This document shows, piece by piece, positions 9,378-17,228 of a stretch of DNA of 64,000 nucleotides. Below the pieces are notes generated by a model that was not told the DNA's origin, made no database searches, and was given only the letters and a program-made list of their open reading frames with translations. A program made the position numbers and the translations under genes. The stretch comes from CAWKKW01 sp963850345. GTDB lineage: Bacteria > Acidobacteriota > Terriglobia > Terriglobales > Acidobacteriaceae. The stretch covers positions 620,001-684,000 of the forward strand of contig CAWKKW010000005.1 of the NCBI GenBank assembly GCA_963850345.1. Reading direction: 5' to 3'. Position 1 is the stretch's first letter; each line of letters starts with the position of its first letter.

Positions 9378-10268
9378 TCATCGATTCAGATCGAGATTCG
9401 GTCCGCGTCTCTCACCGCGCTTCAGTCTGGCTTCCGCAGATGTTTCACCGAGAGGCATATGGAGCGAGGACCTGGAGCCTAGCGAACTTCCCACAGAACG
9501 CAGGCTACTCCTCGAGGAGAGCTTGGCCACGGACGTATCGGTTGTGTCGTCTTCCTCGCCCATCGAAGAGGAACCCGCTCCGGTACCAAATCCCTCCAGC
9601 CCGAGGCTAAACGGATCAGCTACATGCTCGAATGGGCTGCCTGCCAAATCGGCCGCACCTTCATTTGCGGAAGAAGAGCCGCTACCCTCGGCCGAGCTCA
9701 GGCCAGAGCCCATGGATGCGGCGGGTGCCGCTTGGGCGCTGGTCCTTCGACCGCCTTGCATCGGTACGCCGCCGGTCGCTTCCATCGCAGCCAGTTTCGC
9801 GGTGAGAGCCGCTCTTACCGCGGGAGAAAGCCCTTTCACGGAAATGCCCGACATCGAACCTCCCGGGGAGATACCTTTTTTCAAACCCGAGTTGGTGGAC
9901 ATGCCTCGATCGCTGCGGACGCCCGGCAAGGCGCCTCCCTGCAGGATGTGTCCCGCGAGCATGGAACCAGATGCGCCAGGCTGCCTTCCTCTTGCTCCTC
10001 CGGAACCGCCCTGTTGCGTCCCCGTCGACATGCCGTTCGCCGAGATGCCGCCGACGGACTGTCCCACTGAACCGTCGACATTCCCGCCGATCATGCCGCC
10101 AGCCTGGTCGCCAACCGATCCCATCCCCGAGCTACCCGAAGTAGCTGAGGTGCCGGTGACCGGGAGCGGGGCCACCGCCGGGCTGGACGGATTCATTTGC
10201 GCGCTCGCAGGCAAGACCGTCGCGGCGGATAGAATCACGAGCGCGGGATAAACAAGCCTAAGTTTCAT
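9378..10268 (-). CDS. Secreted Gly/Ser-rich low-complexity protein
   Basis: A 296-residue protein of no family I recognise. It starts with a signal peptide (MKLRLVYPALVILSAATVLPASAQ) and continues as low-complexity Gly, Ser, Met and Ala sequence without cysteine. One short predicted helix (LSPAVRAALTAKLAAMEA) lies near the middle, then an acidic patch (GEEDDTTD) and a basic, arginine-rich C-terminus. AGGA lies upstream of ATG 10268. It is the first gene in the direction of the wzc-wza-wzy block, so a role in or with the exopolysaccharide is plausible but unproven. A Pro/Ala-rich open frame on the opposite strand is judged a shadow. Confidence 0.7.
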   Translation of the reverse strand: MKLRLVYPALVILSAATVLPASAQMNPSSPAVAPLPVTGTSATSGSSGMGSVGDQAGGMIGGNVDGSVGQSVGGISANGMSTGTQQGGSGGARGRQPGASGSMLAGHILQGGALPGVRSDRGMSTNSGLKKGISPGGSMSGISVKGLSPAVRAALTAKLAAMEATGGVPMQGGRRTSAQAAPAASMGSGLSSAEGSGSSSANEGAADLAGSPFEHVADPFSLGLEGFGTGAGSSSMGEEDDTTDTSVAKLSSRSSLRSVGSSLGSRSSLHMPLGETSAEARLKRGERRGPNLDLNR

Positions 10269-10328
10269 TCTGCTGTCCTGCTGGAACAGTGGCCGAGTTC
10301 TTCACGAAGTGAGGGTCTGCGCGCGCTA

Positions 10329-10357
10329 ATAATGCTGCTCAGGAACGCGTAATGCAA
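10329..10357 (-). promoter_or_regulatory. Candidate sigma70-type promoter of the Gly/Ser-rich gene
   Basis: On the minus strand TTGCAT (10357-10352) and CATTAT (10334-10329) are separated by exactly 17 bases, about 60 bases upstream of ATG 10268. Both boxes are only partial matches to consensus. Confidence 0.35.
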
Positions 10358-10582
10358 TGACGCTGGCTAAATCGCGCAATGCCTTAAGTATAACATTCGG
10401 CCGGGGTGTCAACGGCGGCTCACCATGCGCGGTCTGCCGTGCGGTTTCACAGAACGAACACATCAGAACGGAGGCGTGTCGCCTAACTATGCTGCGCTCA
10501 GCGCCCCTGAATCGATTTCTCAGATTCGCGCTCAAACCTCTGTGCACCAACCATCTGCGTACCACAACTCCAGAGCCAGCCG

Positions 10583-10599
10583 TTGAAGTTAAACTTCAA
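10583..10599. promoter_or_regulatory. Perfect palindrome just upstream of GT4 start
   Basis: TTGAAGTT-A-AACTTCAA is a perfect 8-bp inverted repeat around one central base, ending 2 nt before ATG 10602. It occupies the position where a Shine-Dalgarno would be, and none is visible. It could be a protein operator. A related but imperfect copy lies at 14811-14828. Confidence 0.4.
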
Positions 10600-10601
10600 A
10601 C

Positions 10602-11861
10602 ATGGCGAACTCACGGTCGGCGAACCCAAGCTCGTACTCCGCTGACCGCAAGTTGCGCCTGGCGTACTTTGTGTCTCACCCAATTCAATACCAGGCTCCG
10701 CTCCTGAGGAGGATTGCGCGGGAACCCGACATCGATCTCAAAGTCTTTTTCAGCTCGGACTTATCGGTGCGCGGCTATCACGATCCAGGGTTCGGGGTGA
10801 CTGTGAAATGGGATGTTCCGCTGCTGGAGGGTTATCAGCACGAATTTCTGCCGGTGGTGCGGAATGCAGACCGGCTCAGCTTCGCGCGGCCGTTAAATCG
10901 AGGGGTTCGGCGGCGCATTCGAGGAAACTTCGATGCAGTCTGGGTACACGGGTACAGCAGCGCAACCGCCCTGCAAGCGATTGAGGCGGCCAGTTCCCTT
11001 CACATCCCAGTCCTGCTGCGTGCCGAGTCGACGCTTCATGACCGCACCCGGTCGCAAAGGAAGCTGGCTGTAAAGACCCTCTTCTTTCGCTTCCTGAAGA
11101 ACAGAGTGTCGGGATTTTTGGCGATCGGGGAATCGAACGCAGTGTACTGGCGCCATTATTTCGGACCAGACGCGGCGGTCTTCCCCTTTGCCTATGCGGT
11201 GGATAACCACTTCTTTCAGGAGCAATGCGAGAAAGCTGCGCACACACGAGAGGAATTTCGGCGCGAACTGGCCCTGGATCCGGCGCGGCCGGTGGTCCTG
11301 TTTGCCTCGAAGCTGCAGGCGCGAAAGCGATGTGTCGACCTGCTGGAGGCCTTCCTCAAGGTGACCAGGGAGAACCAGCTTGCGCCCGCTCCGTACCTGT
11401 TGATTGTGGGAGATGGAGAGGAGCGTGCCGACTTGGAACGCCGGGCGCAGGCCGCGCCTGGTGGCAGCGTGCGTTTCCTCGGGTTTCAGAATCAGACGGA
11501 GCTTCCCCGGTTTTTCGACCTCTGCGATGTGTTCGTGCTGGCTTCGGTCGATGAGCCTTGGGGATTGGTGGTGAACGAGGTGATGAATGCCGGCCGCGCT
11601 GTGATTGTGACGGATGAGGTGGGTTGTCAAAAAGACCTGGTACGGCCGGGGGTGAACGGTTGCGTGGTGAAGCCGCGCGATGTCGATGACCTGGCGAAGA
11701 GCCTGCGGTTTGTTCTGGAGGACAGAGAGAGATCCCGAGCGATGGGAGCGAAGAGCCTGGAAATCATTCAGAATTTCAGTTTTGAGCAGAACGTGTCAGG
11801 GTTGCGCCAGGCATTGCACGCCTTAGTGCCCGGGTTTCCGCTGGTGGCGATGCCGCAGTGA
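10602..11861 (+). CDS. GT4-type glycosyltransferase
   Basis: A 419-residue GT-B fold transferase acting on a lipid-linked glycan in the cytoplasm. The N-terminal domain has AYFVSHPIQYQAPLLRRI, close to a subgroup common in exopolysaccharide clusters. The C-terminal domain has FASKLQARKRCVDLLEAF and the donor-binding E-x7-E region in EPWGLVVNEVMNAG near residue 320. Its stop overlaps the next gene's GTG start (GTGA, 11858-11861). Sugar specificity is not predictable. The first residues before RKLRLAYFVSHP are low-complexity, so the true start could lie slightly downstream. Confidence 0.88.
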   Translation: MANSRSANPSSYSADRKLRLAYFVSHPIQYQAPLLRRIAREPDIDLKVFFSSDLSVRGYHDPGFGVTVKWDVPLLEGYQHEFLPVVRNADRLSFARPLNRGVRRRIRGNFDAVWVHGYSSATALQAIEAASSLHIPVLLRAESTLHDRTRSQRKLAVKTLFFRFLKNRVSGFLAIGESNAVYWRHYFGPDAAVFPFAYAVDNHFFQEQCEKAAHTREEFRRELALDPARPVVLFASKLQARKRCVDLLEAFLKVTRENQLAPAPYLLIVGDGEERADLERRAQAAPGGSVRFLGFQNQTELPRFFDLCDVFVLASVDEPWGLVVNEVMNAGRAVIVTDEVGCQKDLVRPGVNGCVVKPRDVDDLAKSLRFVLEDRERSRAMGAKSLEIIQNFSFEQNVSGLRQALHALVPGFPLVAMPQ

Positions 11862-12874
11862 AGATACTTTACCTGGGCAGCTCGACCGGTACTTCGAGCC
11901 ATCGAGCCAACGCGATTCGACGGCTGGGACACGAGGTGCTGCTCGTAAGCCCGGCCGAAGGAGTTCCGAGGCATCGGCTGACCGCGCCTGTGCAACGCTA
12001 TCTTGGCTCAGTGGGATTGGTCTCGCGAGTGCGAGAGCATGTGTTGCGATCCATTGCCGGACAGCGCTTTGACCTGGTCTGGGTCGATTCGGGAGGTTTG
12101 GTCTCGCGGCGGCTGGTCGAAGACCTGCATCGCGTTGCGGATCGGGTAATCAATTACAACGTGGACGATCCGTTCGGCTCCCGCGACGCGAACACGTGGT
12201 TCCAGTACCGTCGCGCAGTGCGTAGGTATGATCTGGTCGTGGTGGTTCGCGAGGAAAATATCGAGGAGGCGCAGCGGCTCCATGCGAAGCGGGTGCTGCA
12301 CGTCTTCCGGTCCGCAGATGAGGTCGCGCACGCGAATCGGGTTTTGACTCCAGAAGAGAAGGCGCAATGGTCGTCCGATGTTCTGTTTGTCGGAACAGGA
12401 TTTCCGGAGAGGGGTCCGTTCTTCGCCGAGCTGATTCGCCTGGGCGTACCGCTGTCGATCTACGGAAACAGCTGGGAACGGGTGAAGGAGTGGAAGACGA
12501 TTCGCTCCTGCTGGAAGGGGCCCGGTTTGGATGACGCATACCGCTACTCCACTGCGATTCTGGCTGCCAAGGTTTCGCTAGGTTTGCTTTCCAAGAGCAA
12601 TCGCGACCTGCATACGACTCGGTCGATGGAGATTCCCTCGCTGGGCGGTGTGTTTTGTGCGGAGCGAACGCGCGAACACCTCGCGTTGTACAAGGAAGGC
12701 GAAGAGGCCGTCTTCTGGAGCACGGCCGAGGAATGTGCAGAGAAGTGCAAAGCTCTGCTTGCGGATGAGCCCTGGCGCGAATCGGTCGCGCGAAAGGGAC
12801 ACGAGCGATACCTGCAGAACGGCTGGACCAACATGGGGGTAGCTGAGATCGTGTTGAGGACAGCCTTTGAGTAA
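11858..12874 (+). CDS. Glycosyltransferase, group 1/CgeB-like
   Basis: A 338-residue protein with MKILYLGSSTGTSSHRANA at the start of a Rossmann-like GT-B N-domain. The C-terminal half (DVLFVGTGFPERGPFF..., RSMEIPSLGG, YLQNGWTNM) resembles the glycosyl transferases group 1 domain of CgeB-like proteins. The start is GTG at 11858, inside the stop of the preceding gene, and its end overlaps the TTG start of the next gene, so the three genes form one tightly coupled operon. It probably adds one sugar of the repeat unit. Confidence 0.8.
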   Translation: MKILYLGSSTGTSSHRANAIRRLGHEVLLVSPAEGVPRHRLTAPVQRYLGSVGLVSRVREHVLRSIAGQRFDLVWVDSGGLVSRRLVEDLHRVADRVINYNVDDPFGSRDANTWFQYRRAVRRYDLVVVVREENIEEAQRLHAKRVLHVFRSADEVAHANRVLTPEEKAQWSSDVLFVGTGFPERGPFFAELIRLGVPLSIYGNSWERVKEWKTIRSCWKGPGLDDAYRYSTAILAAKVSLGLLSKSNRDLHTTRSMEIPSLGGVFCAERTREHLALYKEGEEAVFWSTAEECAEKCKALLADEPWRESVARKGHERYLQNGWTNMGVAEIVLRTAFE

Positions 12875-14081
12875 AGCCCCGTTGGAGATCGACAGGACGG
12901 AACATCAATCCGCTTTGCCTGAGCCGCTGCAGATCACGCAGGCGGTCTTCGGCGTATTCCATCACTTCGAGCTTGCGCGAGAGTTGCACCGGCGCTCCAT
13001 GCTCAAGACGTTGTACTCCACCTGGCCGTGGGCGAGACTCAAGCGCGAAGGTTTGCCGAAGAAGTTTATCCAGAGCTTCCCGTGGCTGCACGTTACGTCG
13101 ATGCTGCTGCCTCGGTTCGGAATAAGAAGCCGCTGGCTCGATGATGAACTGGGAGTTCGGAACGCGCTTGCCTTCGACGAATGGACCTACCGCCGAATGC
13201 CGCCCTGCGACGCGTTTATTGCCATCTCCGGGGCAGGTTTGAAGACCGGCAGGCTGGTCCAGAGCCGCGGAGGCAAATTCATCTGCGACCGCGGATCGAC
13301 CCATCAGCGATACCAGGAAAAGATCGTACGCGAGGAGTACGAGAGGTGGGGGAATCACGACCCGGTCAGCGACATTCGCGACACTCTCCGGGAAGAAGAG
13401 ATCTACGAAACGGCGGATGCGATCACTGTTCCGTCCACGGCTGCGAAGCGTTCCTTTATCGAATACGGCGTGCCGAACGAAAAGATTCACGTAATTCCTT
13501 ACGGAGTGCGGCTGGAAAACTTTGCCAAAGTGGCGGATCCTCCTGCGGACCGATTTGAGGTGCTGTATGCGGGATCCGTCAGCTTGCGCAAAGGCTTCCC
13601 TTACCTGCTGCAGGCATTCGCGCAGTTGAGCCACCCGAACAAACGATTACGCGTGGTAGGCGCGATCCAACCGGAACTGGCACCTCTGCTGCCTACACTT
13701 CCGACGGACAACGTGGAGTTTCTGGGCATTCAGCCGCAGATCCGCTTGAAGGAGTACATGAGCGGAAGCCACGTGATGGTGTTGCCTAGTATTGAAGAGG
13801 GTCTAGCGCTGGTGCAGGCCCAGGCGCTGGCGTGCGGTTGCCCGGTCATTGCGAGCACCAACACCGGCAGCGAGGATCTATACACCGATGGGGAGCAGGG
13901 CTTTATCGTGCCGGTGCGTGATCCAGACGCTCTGCGTGACCGTATGCAGCAGCTCGCGGATGACCCCGCAATGCAGCAGGAGATGAGTGCCAAGGCACTC
14001 GAGCTGGTGAAGCAAATCGGCGGCTGGAGCCGATATGGCGATCGATGGGTAGAGCTGCTGCAATCGTTAACAGCGCGGTAA
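12867..14081 (+). CDS. GT4-type glycosyltransferase
   Basis: A 404-residue GT-B glycosyltransferase. C-terminal landmarks are VLYAGSVSLRKGFPYLLQAF near residue 230 and the catalytic/donor motif LPSIEEGLALVQAQALACG near residue 308. Translation appears to start at TTG 12867, overlapping the previous stop (TAA, 12872-12874). No ATG or GTG start keeps the N-terminal domain intact, and GAGG lies upstream. It is the last gene of the three-transferase operon and converges on gmhA. Confidence 0.87.
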   Translation: MSKAPLEIDRTEHQSALPEPLQITQAVFGVFHHFELARELHRRSMLKTLYSTWPWARLKREGLPKKFIQSFPWLHVTSMLLPRFGIRSRWLDDELGVRNALAFDEWTYRRMPPCDAFIAISGAGLKTGRLVQSRGGKFICDRGSTHQRYQEKIVREEYERWGNHDPVSDIRDTLREEEIYETADAITVPSTAAKRSFIEYGVPNEKIHVIPYGVRLENFAKVADPPADRFEVLYAGSVSLRKGFPYLLQAFAQLSHPNKRLRVVGAIQPELAPLLPTLPTDNVEFLGIQPQIRLKEYMSGSHVMVLPSIEEGLALVQAQALACGCPVIASTNTGSEDLYTDGEQGFIVPVRDPDALRDRMQQLADDPAMQQEMSAKALELVKQIGGWSRYGDRWVELLQSLTAR

Positions 14082-14113
14082 TAATCAACCGCAGTCCGAT
14101 CGGCAGGCGCAGG

Positions 14114-14713
14114 TTAGCGCAGGTGCTCTTCCTGATGAAGTTCGAGTTCAACCCAATCGCAAAGCATGTGTCCGAAGAGGATGTGGCACTCCTGAACGCG
14201 AGCCGTCTCGCGGGACGGAACCTGGAGGCAGGCATCGGCAAGTGCGGCAAGCCGGCCGCCGCCTTCTCCCGTGAAGCCGACAGTGAAGGCTCCGCGCGCG
14301 CGCGCGCATTGCAGCGCCGAACAGACATTGGGGCTGTTACCGGAGGTGGTGAGCCCAACCAGCACGTCGCCGGGCTCGCAGAGTGCCTCGACCTGGCGAG
14401 CGAAGATGGCCTCGTAACCGTAGTCGTTACCGACCGCGGTGAGGATGGAGGTATCGGTCGTGAGCGCAATCGAGGGCCATCCTCGGCGCTCGCGACGAAA
14501 CCGACCAACGATCTCGGCTGCCAGGTGTTGCGAGTCGGCCGCGCTGCCGCCATTGCCGCACCAGAGTATTTTATGGCCGCTTCGAATCGCCTCGGTCATC
14601 CGGCTCGCAATGCGTTCGAAGAGCTCCTGCTGCTGCTCGAGTTGAGCAACAATCGCCTGATGTTCTCTGATTGTGCTCAGAAACAGCTGCGAACTTTGTG
14701 AACGCTCGGCCAT
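14114..14713 (-). CDS. gmhA: Phosphoheptose isomerase GmhA
   Basis: Converts sedoheptulose 7-phosphate to D-glycero-D-manno-heptose 7-phosphate, the first step of ADP-heptose synthesis. The SIS-domain signature is clear: ILWCGNGGSAADSQHLAAEIVGRF near residue 50 and VGLTTSGNSPNV near 115, with conserved HILFGHMLCDWVE near the C-terminus. The annotated start ATG 14713 has GAGGAG 5 nt upstream; an upstream in-frame ATG (14752) lacks such a site. The length of about 199 residues is usual. The other heptose genes lie within the next 12 kb. Confidence 0.95.
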   Translation of the reverse strand: MAERSQSSQLFLSTIREHQAIVAQLEQQQELFERIASRMTEAIRSGHKILWCGNGGSAADSQHLAAEIVGRFRRERRGWPSIALTTDTSILTAVGNDYGYEAIFARQVEALCEPGDVLVGLTTSGNSPNVCSALQCARARGAFTVGFTGEGGGRLAALADACLQVPSRETARVQECHILFGHMLCDWVELELHQEEHLR

Positions 14714-14810
14714 CCAACTCCTCGGAAATGCATGCCAGTGGTCCGTTTTCATTATATAGAGATGCTCAATTTCCTAAGGCGGAGGGTGGAGCTTTACCCT
14801 CGCATCCAAC

Positions 14811-14828
14811 TTGAAGTTCAACAACTTC
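14811..14828. promoter_or_regulatory. Inverted repeat upstream of a GT9 gene
   Basis: TTGAAGTT (14811-14818) is followed by CAAC and AACTTC, giving the inverted repeat GAAGTT-CAAC-AACTTC. The same 8-mer forms the palindrome at 10583-10599. It lies in the divergent gap between gmhA and the GT9 gene at 15001. Possible shared operator; weak evidence. Confidence 0.3.
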
Positions 14829-15000
14829 GGTCACTGCGGCAGCAGCGGGCGCATTGCTCAACTCTGGTAACCTTAAAGAACACGTTGGCTGCAATCAGCA
14901 AAGTCCCAGGCGGGTCAGTTTGGGGTTGGGTCCCATCTAAAGTACCGGTGACCCAGCGACGATCTTTGACCCTTGATCAACAACTGCTGGCGAGGATCCT

Positions 15001-16134
15001 TTGCATTCGCAATCTCAATCTGGTGCAGTGCAGCGCGTCTTGATTTACAGGCTCGGAAGCCTCGGCGACACCATTGTCGCGCTTCCCTGCTACCACCAGG
15101 TTGCACGTGCCTTTCCTGAGGCGAAGCGTTGGTTGCTGACAAACCTGCCGGTCGCGCAAAAGGCACCATCCCCGAAAGAGATCCTTGGCGATTCGGGACT
15201 GGTGCATGCGTACATCGGCTACCCAGTAGGTCTGCGGTCGATACGAGGCCTGCTCAGGTTGCGGCGTGAGATTCGCGAACTCAGACCCCAGGTCCTGATC
15301 TATCTGGCTGCGCCGAGAGGCATACGGCAAGCGCAACGCGATGCAGTCTTCTTCAGGATGTGTGGCATTCCGCGGATCATCGGACTTCCGTTGACGCAGG
15401 ATTTGCAAGAGAACCGTTGGGACGCGCAGCGACAGATGGCTGAGCCCGAAGCGCACAGGCTCACGCGTTGCTTGAGCGAGATAGGACCATTCAATCTGGA
15501 TGCTCCGCCGAGTTGGGATCTGCTTCTGACCGATGACGAACATCGCACCGCTGAGAGCGTGTTGGCGCCTCTTCAAAGCCAGCTATTCGTCGCGGTGTCC
15601 GTTGGAACCAAAATGCAGTCAAAGGACTGGGGCGTAGAGAACTGGGGCGGCGTGCTGGAGCGAATTCATGCAGAGTACCCGGGCTACGGCTTGGCGCTGG
15701 TGGGCGCGGGTTCCGAGGCAAGCGCAAGCGAAAAAGCTGCGCGACGGTGGGGTGGGAAGCTGGTGAATCTGTGCGGCGCACTCACTCCTCGCGAAACTGC
15801 CGCGGTGCTCGAACGGGCGACTCTGTTCCTCGGGCATGACAGTGGCCCGATGCACCTCGCGGAAGCAGTGCAAACACCCTGCGTCGCGGTGTTTGCAGCA
15901 TTGCGGCCGCCGGGAGTGTGGTTTCCTTATGGCCGGCAACACCGGGTGGTCTACCACAAGGTGGAATGCGCGAACTGTGGCCTTGATACTTGCATCGTGC
16001 AAGGGAAGAAGTGCATTACATCGATTACTGTCGATGAAGTGATGAAGGAAGTTCAACATCTGTTGGGCGCTCACGCCGACGGCAATTCACAACTGCATGG
16101 ACTGATGACAAACACGAACTCTCGCTTGCATTGA
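15001..16134 (+). CDS. GT9 heptosyltransferase-like protein
   Basis: ADP-heptose:LPS heptosyltransferase family (GT9), 377 residues. The N-terminus reads VLIYRLGSLGDTIVALPCYH, the classic GT9 start, and the C-terminal donor site has TLFLGHDSGPMHLAEAVQTPCVAVFA near residue 275. I accept TTG 15001 because GAGGAT ends 3-5 nt upstream; GTG 15028 is the alternative. It lies upstream of hldD and hldE, so the expected donor is ADP-L-glycero-beta-D-manno-heptose. Acceptor may be LPS core or an exopolysaccharide intermediate. Confidence 0.9.
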   Translation: MHSQSQSGAVQRVLIYRLGSLGDTIVALPCYHQVARAFPEAKRWLLTNLPVAQKAPSPKEILGDSGLVHAYIGYPVGLRSIRGLLRLRREIRELRPQVLIYLAAPRGIRQAQRDAVFFRMCGIPRIIGLPLTQDLQENRWDAQRQMAEPEAHRLTRCLSEIGPFNLDAPPSWDLLLTDDEHRTAESVLAPLQSQLFVAVSVGTKMQSKDWGVENWGGVLERIHAEYPGYGLALVGAGSEASASEKAARRWGGKLVNLCGALTPRETAAVLERATLFLGHDSGPMHLAEAVQTPCVAVFAALRPPGVWFPYGRQHRVVYHKVECANCGLDTCIVQGKKCITSITVDEVMKEVQHLLGAHADGNSQLHGLMTNTNSRLH

Positions 16135-16240
16135 GCGAAGGCCAGCCGGTACGGTCGCAGCGCGAGTTTCTGTTAGATTCGACATAACAAGTGCTTCCCG
16201 GAGAATCCGTGTCCCGGTGTAGCTTGAGTTGGAGACGCGA

Positions 16241-17188
16241 ATGATCATCGTAACTGGCGGCACCGGATTTATCGGCAGCAATCTGGTCCACGAATTGAAC
16301 GCTCAAGGCGAGTCATCGATTCTTGTGGTGGATCATCTCGCGGACGCGGACAGCCTCCACAAAAAGTTCCTGAATCTGACCGGCGCAAAGTTTGTCGATT
16401 ACATGGACAAGCAGGAATTTCGTGCGGCTCTCGCACGCGGGCATTTTGCCAAGAGCGAGGTACGGGCCATTCTGCATCAGGGAGCCTGCTCCAATACGCT
16501 GGAAGACGATGGCCGGTACATGATGGACAACAACTTCACGTACTCGAAGGAGCTGTTGCATTTCGCGGTGGAACACCGCATCCCGTTTGTGTATGCGTCT
16601 ACGGCGGCGGTCTACGGGCTTTCTGAAAAGTTCAAAGAGGAGCCTGAGAACGAGAAGCCTCTGAACATTTATGGATTCTCGAAGCTGGTGTTTGATAACT
16701 ACGTGCGCCGTCATCAGGCGCAGTTCAAGAGCACAGTTGTGGGGTTGCGGTACTTCAATGTGTTCGGGCCGCACGAGATTCATAAGGGGCGCATGGCTTC
16801 TGTGATTCATCACTTCACCAAGCAGTTGAAAGAGACGGGTGTGATCCGCATGTTTGAAGGTTCAGGCGGATACGCAAACGGGGAGCAACGGCGTGACTTT
16901 GTCTTTGTTCGCGACCTGGCGAAGATCAACATGTTTTTCGCCTTCGGCGATGTTCGCTCGGCAATTGTGAATGCGGGCACTGGCAAGAGTCGAAGCTTCA
17001 ACGATGTGGCTAACGCGCTGTTCCGGGTTCATGGACCGGGCAAGATCGAGTACATTCCATTTCCAGGCGACCTGAATGAACGCTATCAACACTTCACTGA
17101 AGCGGATTTGACGGGACTGCGCGCCACAGGGTACGCGGGGCCATTTACCGAGCTTGAGGCAGGCATTCAGCAGACCTTCGCGGGATAG
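16241..17188 (+). CDS. hldD: ADP-L-glycero-D-manno-heptose 6-epimerase HldD
   Basis: Last step of ADP-heptose synthesis, inverting C6 of ADP-D-glycero-D-manno-heptose. The Rossmann motif MIIVTGGTGFIGSNLVHEL opens the protein and later blocks (YASTAAVYG, NIYGFSKLVFDNYVRR, FNVFGPHEIHKGRMASV, QRRDFVFVRDLAKIN) are diagnostic for HldD/RfaD. The start is ATG 16241 with GGAG 6 nt upstream; TTG 16229 is less likely. The length (315 residues) is normal. hldE follows after 40 nt. Confidence 0.95.
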   Translation: MIIVTGGTGFIGSNLVHELNAQGESSILVVDHLADADSLHKKFLNLTGAKFVDYMDKQEFRAALARGHFAKSEVRAILHQGACSNTLEDDGRYMMDNNFTYSKELLHFAVEHRIPFVYASTAAVYGLSEKFKEEPENEKPLNIYGFSKLVFDNYVRRHQAQFKSTVVGLRYFNVFGPHEIHKGRMASVIHHFTKQLKETGVIRMFEGSGGYANGEQRRDFVFVRDLAKINMFFAFGDVRSAIVNAGTGKSRSFNDVANALFRVHGPGKIEYIPFPGDLNERYQHFTEADLTGLRATGYAGPFTELEAGIQQTFAG

Positions 17189-17228
17189 CACTGACGAAGT
17201 TATTCGTCACAATGTGAGAGGAGCCGTC

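Larger units (their letters stand above)
10269..10601. other. Divergent intergenic region with regulatory signals
   Basis: The 333 bases separate the minus-strand export block from the plus-strand glycosyltransferase operon, so they should hold both promoters. A candidate minus-strand promoter and a palindrome just before the plus-strand start are listed separately. No further gene is seen. Confidence 0.5.

Noticed and set aside
9523..10251. 242-residue plus-strand open frame opposite the Gly/Ser-rich gene
   Set aside because: Pro/Ala-rich without a leader or ribosome site; it is the expected shadow of a GC-rich low-complexity gene, which itself has a signal peptide.
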